NCBI GenBank assembly: GCA_964017155.1
Contig: OZ024857.1
Span: 10,143,646-10,207,645 of the forward strand
DNA length: 64,000 nucleotides
DNA from: Oasisia sp. SBJ-2009
Taxonomy: Eukaryota > Annelida > Polychaeta > Sabellida > Siboglinidae
Direction of reading: 5' to 3'
This document shows positions 1-12,145 of the stretch, piece by piece. The stretch's first letter is position 1. Every line of letters starts with the position of its first letter. The notes below the pieces were generated by a model. The model saw nothing but the letters and a program-made list of their open reading frames with translations, did no database searches and was not told the DNA's origin. Made by a program: the position numbers and the translations under genes.

Positions 1-3000
1 GTCCAAAAATCACGGTTTGTCGTAATTTCGTTATGAAAGATCTAATAATAACATTTGATAGTCGTGGTTATTTGAAACAAACATATTACGTAAAACAATA
101 TAATCGCACTACAAATACCAGAGTACAGATGAAAATAAGACATGTGTTTATTATTCCACCTTCAGTTGATTAACCCATAAGTTTCGTTAATGTCAACTTA
201 ATGAAGGATCTGAGAATAAACTATCGACTACAGTGAACACATTTCTTCAATACGATCATGCCGCTCATGCAATTACTTGACTTTCTTGTAATACAATTAC
301 ATAACACCTGGATGATCTATATATTTGCTGCAATCGCTGAATCACATTGTAAGTGATCGTTCGATCGATCTATCCACCACGTGATAACATTTATAATGAT
401 TCGTACTTATTTGACGAAATCAGTAATATTATCACGTAGACGTATCTTTGTTTTCAGCCTAGTATTCGAGAGGATTGGTTTTAATGTCGTCGCACCGCCT
501 AATAACGCCATTTTCCATCGTCCTGCACTTTTTCCCTGCTGACAAATGAATCGTGGGCGCGTAATCGGCGAAACTAATGCATCGGCGCTGAGAGCTGCTG
601 TCTGCTGGTTTTGTAATTCTGTTGATTTAACGAAGCCGCTTCATAGCGGCAGATGCGTTGCTTTCATCCGCGGCCTCGATCTAGGGTTCTGGGCAACGGG
701 AGCGCCTATTCGAACACAACATTAACGTAACTGTATTACCGTGATCGGGTCATTGTGGTGGTTATCCTGGACGATTATGCGAATAAATTGACACGATTCG
801 TTGCCGTAGCGTTGAGCAGAATTACTGCACACGATCTAATTTAGTATCGATGCTGCAGGAATGTATAACATTATAGCAAACAATTAACGCGTATATAATT
901 AATACACTGGATCCGTTATGCTACATCTAGATGGTCAGAAACGTGGGAATGAGCCAACTTAAAAACACTATGCGCCAATGAATGTCAACAGCGGCTATTT
1001 TGAAAGTGAATGATTTCGGTACAATTTCAACATTTCGCGGTCCATCTTTCAAAATGCAAATATCGTTTCGGGCTTACTAATCGCGATTAGACAGAAAACA
1101 TACATTTATCTTAAACATGTACGATTTATAATATTAAGAACAAGTGTCACAAAATGAGTAAGGACCGTGTAACCTCAACACAACCAGCTGGGCCGAAGTA
1201 CACCGGTCCACAATGCACCGGGCCAGGAAGTACCGTGCCGATTTAGAACGGCGTGATACATAAATCACCCAATCGATTTTGCTCACAGTGTACATGAGTC
1301 TGCCGGCTCTATCTACATTGGACAAAATATGTTTATTAAATTATAATAGGCGTCATACCATGTGACATGATAGCTAGCAGCGCTACAATACCATTCGTGT
1401 GTTATCAAGGCAATTGAATACCTTACATGAATTTCTTTTTATCACAGCCAATTAGCTCTTATATAAATAGCATAGGTATTGGCAAAACCTTTGATATGAA
1501 TACGATAAACGGTTAGTGGAAAAAGCGCATTGGAGATAGCATATCGGTTGCATTGTTAGCTAAGGCTAAAAATACTCACCGGACTGCGATAGAAACCGCA
1601 ATGTATTGGCATAAACCGCAATTTCCTAGGGATTGAATTTAACAGCTGCATGTACCAAATTAGGTATACTATATAGAATTACATTATATCTCAAGAGATT
1701 TGCTTTTGATTTTTCGAATATTTCTATTAGGCCTATACCTTGCAGTCTTCGTCAACGGAAAGGCTTGCCTCGTTGTGGGCATGTCACGTGACCACCGGCA
1801 TCGTCACGTGACACAAACTGCAGAATCACAGGCGTGAGCTCCAGACAAGGTGTCGTTCTGTGCATATTGATTTGACCGTAGTGAGCCAAATCATTCTGCT
1901 AATGAATACTGTCGAATCAGTTAAAATATTCGAAAATTAAAAACATCATTCTAGAGAGGTAATGACAAGTAGTGTTGACATGAACCAGTAAATCGGGACT
2001 ATGTTGCATAGGTTGCGTGTGTGTCGAGACAATAAATGACGTTGGTAACGGCTGCCATCAATACGTAGTCTATACTGAATATAGAGGTATAATGCTCTTA
2101 TGTACAGAACAGTTATCGAGGGTTTTCAAGTCAGTTTATATTTAAGTTAACTAATTAAGAAAGTCTACCAATAAATGCAACACAAACTAATAACAACGAC
2201 CATGTATATAGGTATGGCGTTACCATTTCCTGATAGACGAATTGTGGAAGTATGTTGTGGAAATATGTGCCGATATTCATAGTAATACACGCCGACCGCC
2301 AGGGAATCAGAAGTTTGGACCGATATTCACAATGATTTCTTCCACTCCGTGTTGCCTCAATTCACTGATGTGTAGTAATGTGTATCTGGCTATGGATAAT
2401 GCTGGAATTGTGTATATTTAAGTCATAATTGCACTATGGCTCAATGCTTACTAGAGACGTTGAGGAGGTGTTTAGATGTTTGCAGGAGTAAGATCCCCAC
2501 GAGATGTTCGTTTATGTGTAGCTTTTTGTCTTCAAAATTACACAATGTTTTTATTTAAAAAACATTTATCTTTGCCTTATAACTTCAACATAAAATCGAT
2601 AATACCTTGTCGGGATTGAATCTATGTCGCTGCCGAAATTACCACAAGATAATGTTCTATAGCTGACTACATGTTATGTAAGCAAAAGAGTGTTAGGAAA
2701 TGCACTCGCTATCCGATAAAAGCGAGTTCTCAACAGCTGAGTGGAACCTCTCTATCTGAGCAGACACGATAACCAGTGACGTCACAAGATGGCGAAATTC
2801 GGGCAAGGAACAAACTGTTTACGCCAGAATCGTAAACAAACGTGGCCTCTGTGCAAATTCCTTTGAGTAGTTAGATAGCCGGCGTCTCATGCAAGCGTGC
2901 GACGTGTTACCAGTGCGTTGGTCGGACGATCTTGTTCACGTTATGGCCACTTCGAGATAATGATGGCGGCAAACACTATCTGTGTGTAAGCGATTTATCT

Positions 3001-3404
3001 CTTTTATGTCAAGCCTCTAGGGCTCGCCGTATCGGGATTCTGACCCGCATAGGCCGTACCTTCAAACAACCCGCAAACCAGCTACATAAAAACCCGCTTG
3101 CGTTTGACCGTATCACAAACAAAATTGTCTGACGTGGGGTGAGGGGTGTATTTTATGCGGGTTGAAATGTTAAAAACATTCACCCTCGAAAACACTATTG
3201 TTGTGTTTGAAATCTATGTTCAAAAGACTGTTGTGTTTTCAGCGTGTGTGAGCAAAACACACAATGTCCACTTTGTAAAGTGAACTTTTTATATAAAAAT
3301 AACTTGATAGTTTTTAACATAATAAGTCATAGTGAGTTTTTAATATAATAAGTCATCGTGATATACGTTTACTATATAGATATATAAAAAATCGCTTCAC
3401 TGGC
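1..3404. other. Non-coding, AT-rich stretch with no gene seen
   Basis: I see no exon with convincing splice signals or conserved protein. Open frames here are short and have no recognisable motif. The only notable element is a pair of E-box palindromes near 1.8 kb, listed separately. The sequence could be intergenic, or a long intron or upstream region of the ankyrin gene whose 3' exons start at 14.5 kb. Confidence 0.5.
1783..1812. promoter_or_regulatory. Paired CLEAR/E-box palindromes
   Basis: The perfect 10-bp palindrome GTCACGTGAC occurs at 1783-1792 and again at 1803-1812, exactly 20 bp apart, about two helical turns. GTCACGTGAC is the known CLEAR-box consensus bound by TFEB/TFE3/MITF-type bHLH-Zip factors. 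No gene start was identified close by, so its target is unknown. Confidence 0.35.
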
Positions 3405-3610
3405 TTCAGATAAGACGTTTACATGGGAGAATAATGACTATTATTCAACTTCCACGTGGCAAGGTTCACAGGTTAAAATCGTGACTATGGTGTTTAGACA
3501 GAGAGCTTTTTTTTATTCCTACACCGGGTTTACACAACGTCACATTTTCACAGCAGCGAGGGGACAGCTACGTCATTAAAACAGATCATGAGTGTTTCAT
3601 ACAGTGCACG
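3405..3610. repeat. Dispersed repeat, copy 1 (pairs with 4698-4895)
   Basis: The block contains phrases such as 'aaatcgtgactatggtgttt' and 'agatcatgagtgtttcata'. It recurs at 4698-4895 in the same order and orientation with scattered substitutions and small gaps. I cannot assign it to a transposon family; no coding sequence or clear terminal repeats are visible. Confidence 0.6.
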
Positions 3611-3746
3611 GCGTCATTTCAAAGTAGGATGAGTTTATGTCCAGTGATGGCGACGAGACGATTAGTGGCGACAGACCTCCTGTAAACTCGGGATAAAGCA
3701 ATTGGATTAGTCTGGTGGCTACGACGAAATACACGTGATTAGGATA

Positions 3747-4094
3747 ACAGTTATTAAAACATTAGACACGCCTACTGCGAAGCTATACGGCGGCTGTGCA
3801 GTTCATTAATTAGGTTGAAGTGACTTGTATGCATGGTCTACCGTAAGTAGAATCCTTGACTTGCACGCGAGAAACACACATTACAAAACCATAACACAGG
3901 AATATAGTTCGGTATGTCACAGTTATTAAAACATTAGACACGCCTACTGCGAACCTATAATTATGGAGGCTGTGTAGTTCATTAATTAGGTTGAAGTGAC
4001 TTGTATGCATGGTCTATCGTAAGTAGAGTCCTTGACTTGCACGCGAGAAACACACATTACAAAACAATTACACAGGCGTATAGTTCGGTATGTC
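3747..4094. repeat. Tandem duplication, two units of about 172-176 bp
   Basis: Unit 1 (3747-3918) and unit 2 (3919-4094) both begin 'acagttattaaaacattaga' and both end 'tagttcggtatgtc'. Differences are few (for example gaagctatacggcgg against gaacctataattatgg), so this looks like a fairly recent local duplication. No coding function is seen. Confidence 0.85.
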
Positions 4095-4697
4095 GTCGTG
4101 TTATGTTAATGCTGTCACGATTAGGTTAATCTAACGGGCACACAACGAGCGGTTATGTTTAATCGTCAGTGGATATTTCTCTGACCAATTGGGCACTCAG
4201 TTGACAATGTTTCATTTTTCCTATTAGGGTTAGGTTTAGGGATTGGGTTTGGGTTTAGCTACTCTAGAAAATAGTCTCGCCTATGAAATAGGCACCCGAC
4301 TGGTCGTGGAAATAGCTACAACCCATGTAATCTCAACAGAAGGTTGCGGCTGCAGGTCAGGTGGAGGTTAATTGATGGAGAGGGCAATTGGTAGAACAAA
4401 TGCATTGGGGTAACAGGCGGATCATCATTACGTGATTTACGTCATCATCATTACGTCATCATCATCGGGATAGTACGAGGAAAACATGTTGCGAACATAA
4501 TGTAGCCCTCAGTTGCATATTCCTGTTTCTCGATAGTTATATATGCAACATAATATTTTCGGTAGTGCAAATGTTCAGTTTAAGGGGCGGTCTCATATTT
4601 TCTATCATCGTGTGATCGAATGCTCATTCTGGGTGACTCCGCAGACACGCACGTTTGAGAGTTTTAATATTATAGATATATTAATACTCCTTTTACA

Positions 4698-4895
4698 GGC
4701 TTCGGGCATGACGTTCACCTGGGAGAATTTCGACTATTGTTCAACTTCCACATGGCTAGGTTCACAAGTTTAAATCGTGACTATGGTGTTTAGACAGAGT
4801 GCATTTTGTTTAAATGCCTACACCGTCACATTCTCACAGAAACGAGGGGATAGCTGCATCATTAGAATAGATCATGAGTGTTTCATATAGCGCAC
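4698..4895. repeat. Dispersed repeat, copy 2 (pairs with 3405-3610)
   Basis: Same-strand relative of the block at 3405-3610. A further short duplication flanks it: 'gtgcaaatgttcagtttaag' occurs near 4566 and again near 4940, each followed by 'cggtctcatattttct'. This suggests layered duplications of a short repetitive element. Confidence 0.55.
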
Positions 4896-5255
4896 ATTCC
4901 TGTTTCTCTGTGTTTATACATGCAACATAATTTTCGATAGTGCAAATGTTCAGTTTAAGGTCGGTCTCATATTTTCTGTTAGACACGCACGTTTGAGCGG
5001 CCCCCCGTAGCTAGCTCCTTCCGCCGGCGCGCCTAGCTGACGACACTCGTCCTCGAGTCGACGGCGACGACAAAGGAAGACGTCAAGAGATCGCCACCAG
5101 CGCCCCAGGGCCAGTCGCAGGCGCTTGTATCACCGACGTCATTGTCACCTCCGGCACACGCAGGTGACACGCGTAAACACACGTCGTGCGTCAACATCAG
5201 TTGTCACCTTATTGTCCGTCACGCAGAACATTGCGACATATGACGCCGACTAATT

Positions 5256-5347
5256 TGAGCTATAAATAAGCACCGACTGTATGCGTCGCCAACTGGTAGA
5301 TCAAAAGCTTATGTGCCATTGTCCGAGTACGCGAATGACTATAAAAG
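5256..5347 (+). promoter_or_regulatory. Possible TATA-box promoter region
   Basis: A GC-rich stretch (about 5000-5180) is followed by TATAAATA at about 5260 and TATAAAAG at 5340. TATAAAAG matches the animal TATA consensus. No first exon could be paired with it: the open frame at 5516-5713 has no recognisable motif. It could serve the + strand ankyrin gene or nothing. Confidence 0.25.
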
Positions 5348-5967
5348 GGCAATTGGACCTGGACACCGTGGAGGTGATACTGTTACGCTGTGTCAATGTT
5401 AGCGTACTGATATTTTTTTTAATAGGACCTTATTTAACACGCTAGTTATTGTAGACAGGCGCACGTAAAGCGTTTTAAAACATTATAGTAGAGGAGATAA
5501 ACGCAAGGAAACAACATGACTAATTTTAAGTTAATGAAAGTCACCGACGTTGTTTTTGATCAGATCCGTCGTTTTAGAATGATTCTTTCACTGGTCCGTT
5601 GTAGATCCTTGATAAAACCTGTTTGGCCAATGCAAAGATATGATATATTACATACTTATTGCCAACAAGGCCACCTGTATCATACAGTATCACGGATATT
5701 TGTATGCTTGTAGGTGATGAATTCATGCCCTATACAACGCGGTGTTGTGGATATCCTTCTGACGCGTTCTGGATATTTATTTGGTGAAGATGTGATATTT
5801 GTGTTACAGTGTCAATGTAACCTGTGTGTTACAATGCTAGGAATAATCACTGATCTGAAACTTGGCGATGATGCCATATGTTGTATGGTACAGAGTATCA
5901 GTGGTACTTCTCAGATATCTGTTGATAACCTCGTGTCCTGGATAATGTTGTGTCCCAGACGTTTTCC

Positions 5968-6591
5968 AGATACTTGGTGACAACGCCGTGCCATGTGTAG
6001 TGCAGTGTCACGGACACCCATCAGATACTTGGTGACAACGCCGTGCTATGTGTAGTGCACTGTCACGGACACCCATCAGATACTTGGTGACAACGCCCTG
6101 CTATGTGTAGTGCACTGTCACGGACACCCGTCAGATACTTGGTGACAACGCCGTGCTATGTGTAGTGCACTGTCACGGACACCCGTCAGATACTTGGTGA
6201 CAACACTGTGCTATGTGTAGTGCACTGTCACGGACACCCATCAGATACTTGGTGACAACACTGTGCTATGTGTAGTGCACTGTCACGGACACCCGTCAGA
6301 TACTTGGTGACAACACTGTGCTATGTGTAGTGCACTGTCACGGACACCCGTCAGATACTTGGTGACAACACTGTGCTATGTGTAGTGCACTGTCACGGAC
6401 ACCCGTCAGATACTTGGTGACAACACTGTGCTATGTGTAGTGCACTGTCACAGACACCCGTCAGATACTTGGTGACAACGCCGTGCTATGTGTAGTACAC
6501 TGTCACGGACACCCGTCAGATACTTGGTGACAACACTGTGCTATGTGTAGTGCACTGTCACAGACACCCGTCAGATACTTGGTGACAACAC
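5968..6591. repeat. 55-bp minisatellite, about 11.3 copies
   Basis: The phrase 'agatacttggtgacaac' recurs every 55 bp from 5968 to 6573. Units differ mainly at 'gccgtgc' versus 'actgtgc' and 'cacgg' versus 'cacag'. Degenerate relatives upstream (about 5690-5960, with 'ggatattt...ggtgaagatg') suggest an older diverged flank and a younger homogenised core. No TE origin is recognised. Confidence 0.95.
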
Positions 6592-7230
6592 CTCACCCTA
6601 TACAACGTAAAGTCGTTGACACCACAGCACTATCTACCGTAGTACGATCTCCAATGTCACACGAATCACCAGATCCGTTAATTATTAGCGCCTAATTCTG
6701 TTCGTCCGGCCATCATTAATTAATCCAAGTTAATTACTTGGGAAAATAGTTGTAAACACGTAATCGATTTTAGGCAGTCTGCCGTTGTAAGTAGATTCGC
6801 TAGGTATCAGTTCATTGCTGCGAGGAAATCAAATTTCCAACTACCGCCGTTTGAATGGAATGTTGTTATTGCTGGTCACAACTCAACGTCAACATTGCTC
6901 GCTATTGCGTGCAAAATATTAAACGCGTTCAGCAGACCCCATATCAATATATTAATACATAATTTCGTTTGGATTAAGTGCTTATAGCAAAGGTTTATTA
7001 ATTATCGCACAGTCGTCCGTAGAACAACACCAGCGATCACGTTACAGCATTTGAAGCAGCGCGCTTGTCTTATGTCGACACAGTAGCGTGTAGGAAGTCA
7101 TAGACACAGTGCGTTTAATGACAACATATGAGCGGGATTAGATAACAATTTGACCAATGAATTTCAGGGTAGTGTTTCAAGATGTATCAGTCGTCCGGGG
7201 AACATCGGGTGACTTCCAGCGTTCAGGAAA

Positions 7231-7333
7231 TGTACACACACACGCGCACATGCATATGCACATGCACACGCACACGCATACACGCACGCACGCACGCACG
7301 CACGCACGCATACACACACACAACACACACATA

Positions 7334-7390
<57 letters not shown>

Positions 7391-7397
7391 CCACACG
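7231..7397. repeat. CA / CGCA compound microsatellite
   Basis: Runs of ACAC, CGCA and mixed ACACGC units. The open frames crossing it in several phases are repeat artefacts. Confidence 0.95.
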
Positions 7398-7399
7398 AA

Positions 7400-8918
7400 C
7401 ACGCAAATACGCAGTTTACTCACGCACTTGCATTAACACACATCGCATACACGCACGCACGCATGCATAACTCAACTCTCCACATATTCAATTTCTCGAA
7501 ACCGATCGCAATATTTTCATAATCAAACTCAATCGTCAATTGAGATAATATGAAGCCGAACACTTGTGGTGGACACTGTTGCAATATCTCCAACGAACAT
7601 TTTAGTGACTCGCCCTTCCGGATAACAGAGACACGTCACATAGAAACCCTAGTATGTCACTCATTCGCAGCTCGGTCGTAACTCGGGCAACGTTTGACGA
7701 GTATCAGCGACTGGGGATAATGGCGTAACTTTTGGCAAGTTAATCCGACGTCCTCTGCGAAGTCTTATCTCTACCGCTGATTGCCAGCGAGCTCGGCGCT
7801 TCTACGGGAGCTGCGCGGAATCGGAGCGAGATCGATGTCGCCGATGAACTGTCACCGCGCTGAAGCCCCACGCCGTTCAATCACTCTTCCGATATCGCGG
7901 GGCTTCAGTTTAGCTTCAGCTTAGCTTTCTCTCGGATGTCTCCCGGTTGTGATTCAGCAATAACTCACCGACTGAGCACTTGTAGTTAATTTGAAATTAA
8001 CCTGCGTTATGTAACATATGGCGGAACTGAAATTACGTAACTCAAGCCAATGGGTATACTTGCAAAGCGTTAGGTTAGCTACAACCCATCTGTGACCTAG
8101 GTTTCTGGTAAGGGAAGACACACCATCAAGTCCGTTCCGTTCTCTCCTCAATAATTATCTGCACTTCCGGGTGTTTTGCAATTGCCCCTCCTCCCCACTC
8201 TCGGCTGTTCATCTCCACCCTTTCCAATTTTTTTTATATTTGCAGTATCCCTGTACATTGCTCCGGGTATACAGATTATATCATTGTTACCGTCTTACAC
8301 TGTCCCTTGTCACGAACGGTGGCCGTGTCCACGGGGAAACTACACGACTAATTATCCAGGTGACGCCGTTACACAACAAGCCTCATGCCGTTAACCGCCA
8401 TCGTCCCGTTACCTGACTAAAACACCTCGACGATGAACTGAAATAAAATTAAACAGCGCGCGCGCGTAAAGAACGCGAATACGTCACAGATCCGAGTTAC
8501 GTATCAGCGCCTCCTAGGTTCCCCATTCGTAAAACATATCGGTTGATGGTCAGTTGGTCTCCGCGACGAATGATGGGGAAAATAAGTCGACGTAGTGGCG
8601 CCACCTATCACGTGGAACAAATACTAATGCGTATTGACACAACTGTGGAAACCAAATCCTGGCTGTGTGGTTCGTAATGCATTGGCAACATGTCACGCCA
8701 ATTGAATCCGTGGTATCGTCTGTGGTTTTGGATGGCGTTTTGGGTCTCATATAATCGCGACCCACGCCACGTGTAATTACTTGCGCGTGGCAGTGGTTTG
8801 TATAAACATGAAACGTTGCACCTTTTCTGGTCCATACAAACCTACGAAGCCACACAGCCGCAAAGTCAGAATAATACACCACCTCAAGAAACATTTATAA
8901 CTCCGACCCAAAGTACGT
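7400..8918. other. Unique sequence without a supported gene
   Basis: GC-richer patches lie at 7700-7900 and 8280-8420, but no open frame here has recognisable motifs with supporting splice sites. A short CG alternation lies at about 8455-8466. It may be intronic or intergenic. Confidence 0.4.
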
Positions 8919-9713
8919 TCACTCACTCACTCACTCACTCACTCACTCACTCACTCACTCACTCACTCACTCACTCACTCACTCACTCACTCACTCACAC
9001 ACACACTCACTCACTCACTCACACACACACTCACTCACACACATACACACTCACTCACTCACCCTCTCACTCACTCACTCACTCACTCACACACACACTC
9101 ACTCACTCACTCACTCACTCACTCACGCACTCACTCACTCACTCACACACATACACACTCACTCACTCACTCACTCACTCACTCACACACACACTCACTC
9201 ACTCACTCACTCACTCACACACACACACTCACTCACTCACACACACACACACTCACTCACTCACTCACACACTCACTCACTCACTCACTCACGCACTCAC
9301 TCACTCACTCACTCACTCACTCACTCACTCACTCACACACATACACACTCACTCACTCACCCTCTCACTCACTCACTCACTCACCCACTCACACACACAC
9401 TCACTCACTCATTCACTCACTCACCCACTCACACACACACTCACTCACTCACTCACTCACACACTCACTCACTCACGCACTCACTCACTCACTCACTCAC
9501 TCACTCACACACATACACACTCACTCACCCTCTCACTCACTCACTCACCCACTCACACACACACTCACTCACTCATTTACTCACCCACTCACACACACAC
9601 TCACTCACTCACTCACTCATGCACTCACTCATTCACTCATTCACACATTCACTCACTCACTCTCTCAATCACTCACTCACTCACTCACTCACTCACTCAC
9701 TCGTTCACTCGTG
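8919..9713. repeat. (CTCA)n tetranucleotide block, about 800 bp
   Basis: Mostly ACTC/CTCA tetramers with interspersed ACAC runs and a recurring ACACATACACACTCACTC motif about every 190 bp, so a higher-order structure is present. The 326-codon frame through it (Ser-Leu-Thr-His repeats) is a repeat artefact. Confidence 0.97.
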
Positions 9714-10309
9714 CACTCTCTCGGCCGCAACTACCAGTCTCCCGACTTGTGTGTCCGTCGTCTAATTGTCGTTCGTGATTCCATTGGTTCTACTTCTAGT
9801 TTCCTAGTTCCATCTTCTTGGCTGCCAATCATCCTACATCAAACGAAATCACTCGATTCCGTGGTAAATCTACCTAAGCAGCCGGGGACTCTGCGCCGTG
9901 TAGCGGTCTACCCAATGAACCGAAATCATCCACATTTCGCCTGAAGTATGCTAGTTTGTCTTTCGAGAATTTGAAAAATTATGTATTGTTTAGTTGGATC
10001 CGTAAAATGTGCTGAATGCAGGGATTGTTCACGACTCTATTCCTAGCTACACCCGTCCCTTGTTCGTTGCGCGCGCATCGATCTGAAGGACAGACGGAGT
10101 GAGCGCCGGTAATGGGCGGCCGTATCAGTCGTCTGCTCCGTCTTGTCACCTTCCAATTAGTGGCTCCCACCTGCTCCGTACATCCGCCTTGGTGTCGTGT
10201 CCTCGCATCGTGGCCGAGGCGGACCGGTGCGCGAGGCTGACGGCGGCTCTCAGGGACAGCCGCCGCACGACAGTTCATTACTGGACTAAGTGGACGTAAT
10301 CGGCGGAAG
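9714..10309. other. Unique GC-rich stretch between two arrays
   Basis: Compositionally distinct (about 10060-10300 is GC-rich) and open on the minus strand, where it prolongs the long repeat-driven frame. I found no motif and no convincing splice sites. It could be an exon I fail to recognise. Confidence 0.3.
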
Positions 10310-10319
10310 AACCACCGAC

Positions 10320-11427
10320 GCACGGGTGCTGTGTGGCTGCCGGTGTAGGGCGAGTGTCGTGCTGGTGTAGTGGCGGGTTTCTGCGGGTGTAGTGGCGGGT
10401 GTCTGCGGGTATAGTGGTGAGTGTCGTGTGGGTGTAGTGGCGAGTGTTGTGCGGGTGTAGTGGCGAGTGTCGTGCGGGTGTAGTGGCGAGTGTTATGCGT
10501 GTGTAGTGGCGAGTATCGTGCGGGTGTAGTGGCGAGTGTCGTGCGGGTGTAGTGGCGAGTGTCGTGCGGGTGTAGTTGCGAGTGTCCTGCGGGTGTAGTG
10601 GTGAGTGTGGTGCGGGTGTAGTGGCGAGTGTTGTGCGGGTGTAGTGGCGTGTGTCGTGCAGGTGTAGTGGCGAGTGTTGTGCGGGTGTAGCGGCGAGTAT
10701 CGTGCGGGTGTAGTGGCGCGTATCGTGCGGGTGTTGTGGCGAGTATCGTGCGGGTGTAGTGGCGAGTGTTGTGCAGGTGTAGTGGCGAGTGTTTTGCAGG
10801 TGTAGTGGCGAGTGTCGTGCCGGTGTAGTGGTGAGTATCGTGCGGGTATAGTGGCGAGTGTTGTGCAGGTGTAGTGGCGAGTGTTTTGCAGGTGTAGTGG
10901 CGAGTGTCGTGCCGGTGTAGTGGCGAGTATCGTGCGGGTGTAGTGGCGTGTGTTGTGCAGGTGTAGTGGCGAGTGTTGTGCAGGTGTAGTGGCGAATGTC
11001 GTGCCGGTGTAGTGGCGAGTATCGTGCGGTTGTAGTGGCGAGTGTTGTGCCGGTGTAGTGGCGAGTATCGTGCGGGTGTAGTGGCGAGTGTTGTGCCGGT
11101 GTAGTGGCGAGTATGGTGCGGGTGTAGTGGCGGATGTCGTGCAGGTGTAGTGGCGATTGTCGTGCAGGTGTAATGGCGAGAGTCGTGTGGGTGTAGTGGT
11201 GAGTATCGTGCGGGTGTAGTGGCGGGTGTCGTGCAGGTGTAGTGGCGAGTGTCGTGCGGGTGTAGTGGCGAGTGTCTTGCGGGTGTATTGGCGAGTGTCG
11301 TGCGGGTGTAGTGACGAGTGTCGTGCGGGTGTAGTGGCGAGTGTTGTGCGGGTGTTGTGGCGAGTGTCGTGCGGGTGTTGTGGCGAGTGTCGTGCGGGTG
11401 TAGTGGCGAGTGTCGTGCGGGTGTTGG
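10320..11427. repeat. 23-bp minisatellite, about 48 copies
   Basis: Unit GTAGTGGCGAGTGTCGTGCGG(GT), 23 bp. Because 23 is not a multiple of three, each minus-strand frame cycles through all phases with a 23-residue period, and stops are almost absent. This yields frames of 505 and 408 codons rich in His/Thr/Arg/Pro. Variants (tatcg, ttgtg, caggt, ccggt) are distributed in runs. I treat the frames as by-products, not genes. Confidence 0.95.
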
Positions 11428-11656
11428 AACACTTGTGAGATCATCATCATCGATACCAGGATTTGGGCCGACAATTTCGTTATCAGTGAAGCCCATAGTT
11501 GCAAAGTAGCATATTACACCAACCCGCCATTAATAAATGGTATGAGAATGTTTAACTCAAAATCCTGACCTGCTGGGATAAATATGACTTCCGATCTGGA
11601 ACCAGCATATTGGATTTAATCTAAATTGATTCCGCTAGCAAAAGTTGTGGTATTGC

Positions 11657-11952
11657 GAAATCGACGAAATCGACGAAATCGACGAAATCGACGAAATCGA
11701 CGAAATCGACGAAATCGACGAAATCGACGAAATCGACGAAATCGACGAAATCGACGAAATCGACGAAATCGACGAAATCGACGAAATCGACGAAATCGAC
11801 GAAATCGACGAAATCGACGAAATCGACGAAATCGACGAAATCGACGAAATCGACGAAATCGACGAAATCGACGAAATCGACGAAATCGACGAAATCGACG
11901 AAATCGACGAAATCGACGAAATCGACGAAATCGACGAAATCGACGAAATCGA
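11657..11952. repeat. Perfect 9-bp array (CGAAATCGA), about 33 copies
   Basis: CGAAATCGA repeats without a visible error for 296 bp. All frames on both strands are open (RRN, DEI, VDF and ISS tripeptide repeats). The lack of sequence divergence implies very recent expansion or continuing homogenisation. Confidence 0.98.
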
Positions 11953-11999
11953 GTACAAGAAACCAACATGAAATCCACGAAAACATTATCGGTTGAAAA

Positions 12000-12145
12000 T
12001 TATTACATTATCGGTTAGCAAGTTTATTACATTATCGGTTGATGTTATTACATTATAAGGCGGTTATTACATTATCGGTTGATTTTATTACATTATCGGG
12101 CAGTTATTACATTACCGGGCGATTATTACATTATCGGTTGTAACA
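12000..12145. repeat. Irregular short tandem repeat 'ttacattatcggttg'
   Basis: About eight copies of (g)ttattacattatcgg followed by variable ttg, ttgatttt, cag or cgat spacers. It starts within 50 bp of the 9-bp array. No coding role is evident. Confidence 0.8.

Noticed and set aside
5968..6591. CRISPR-like regular repeats
   Set aside because: The 55-bp units are contiguous with no unique spacers, and the sequence is eukaryotic.
8919..9778. 326-codon Ser-Leu-Thr-His open frame
   Set aside because: Produced by the CTCA repeat; no unique coding sequence and no motif.
9979..11504. 505- and 408-codon minus-strand frames rich in His/Thr/Arg
   Set aside because: The 23-bp repeat cycles through phases without stops; two overlapping frames look equally 'coding', which a real gene would not.
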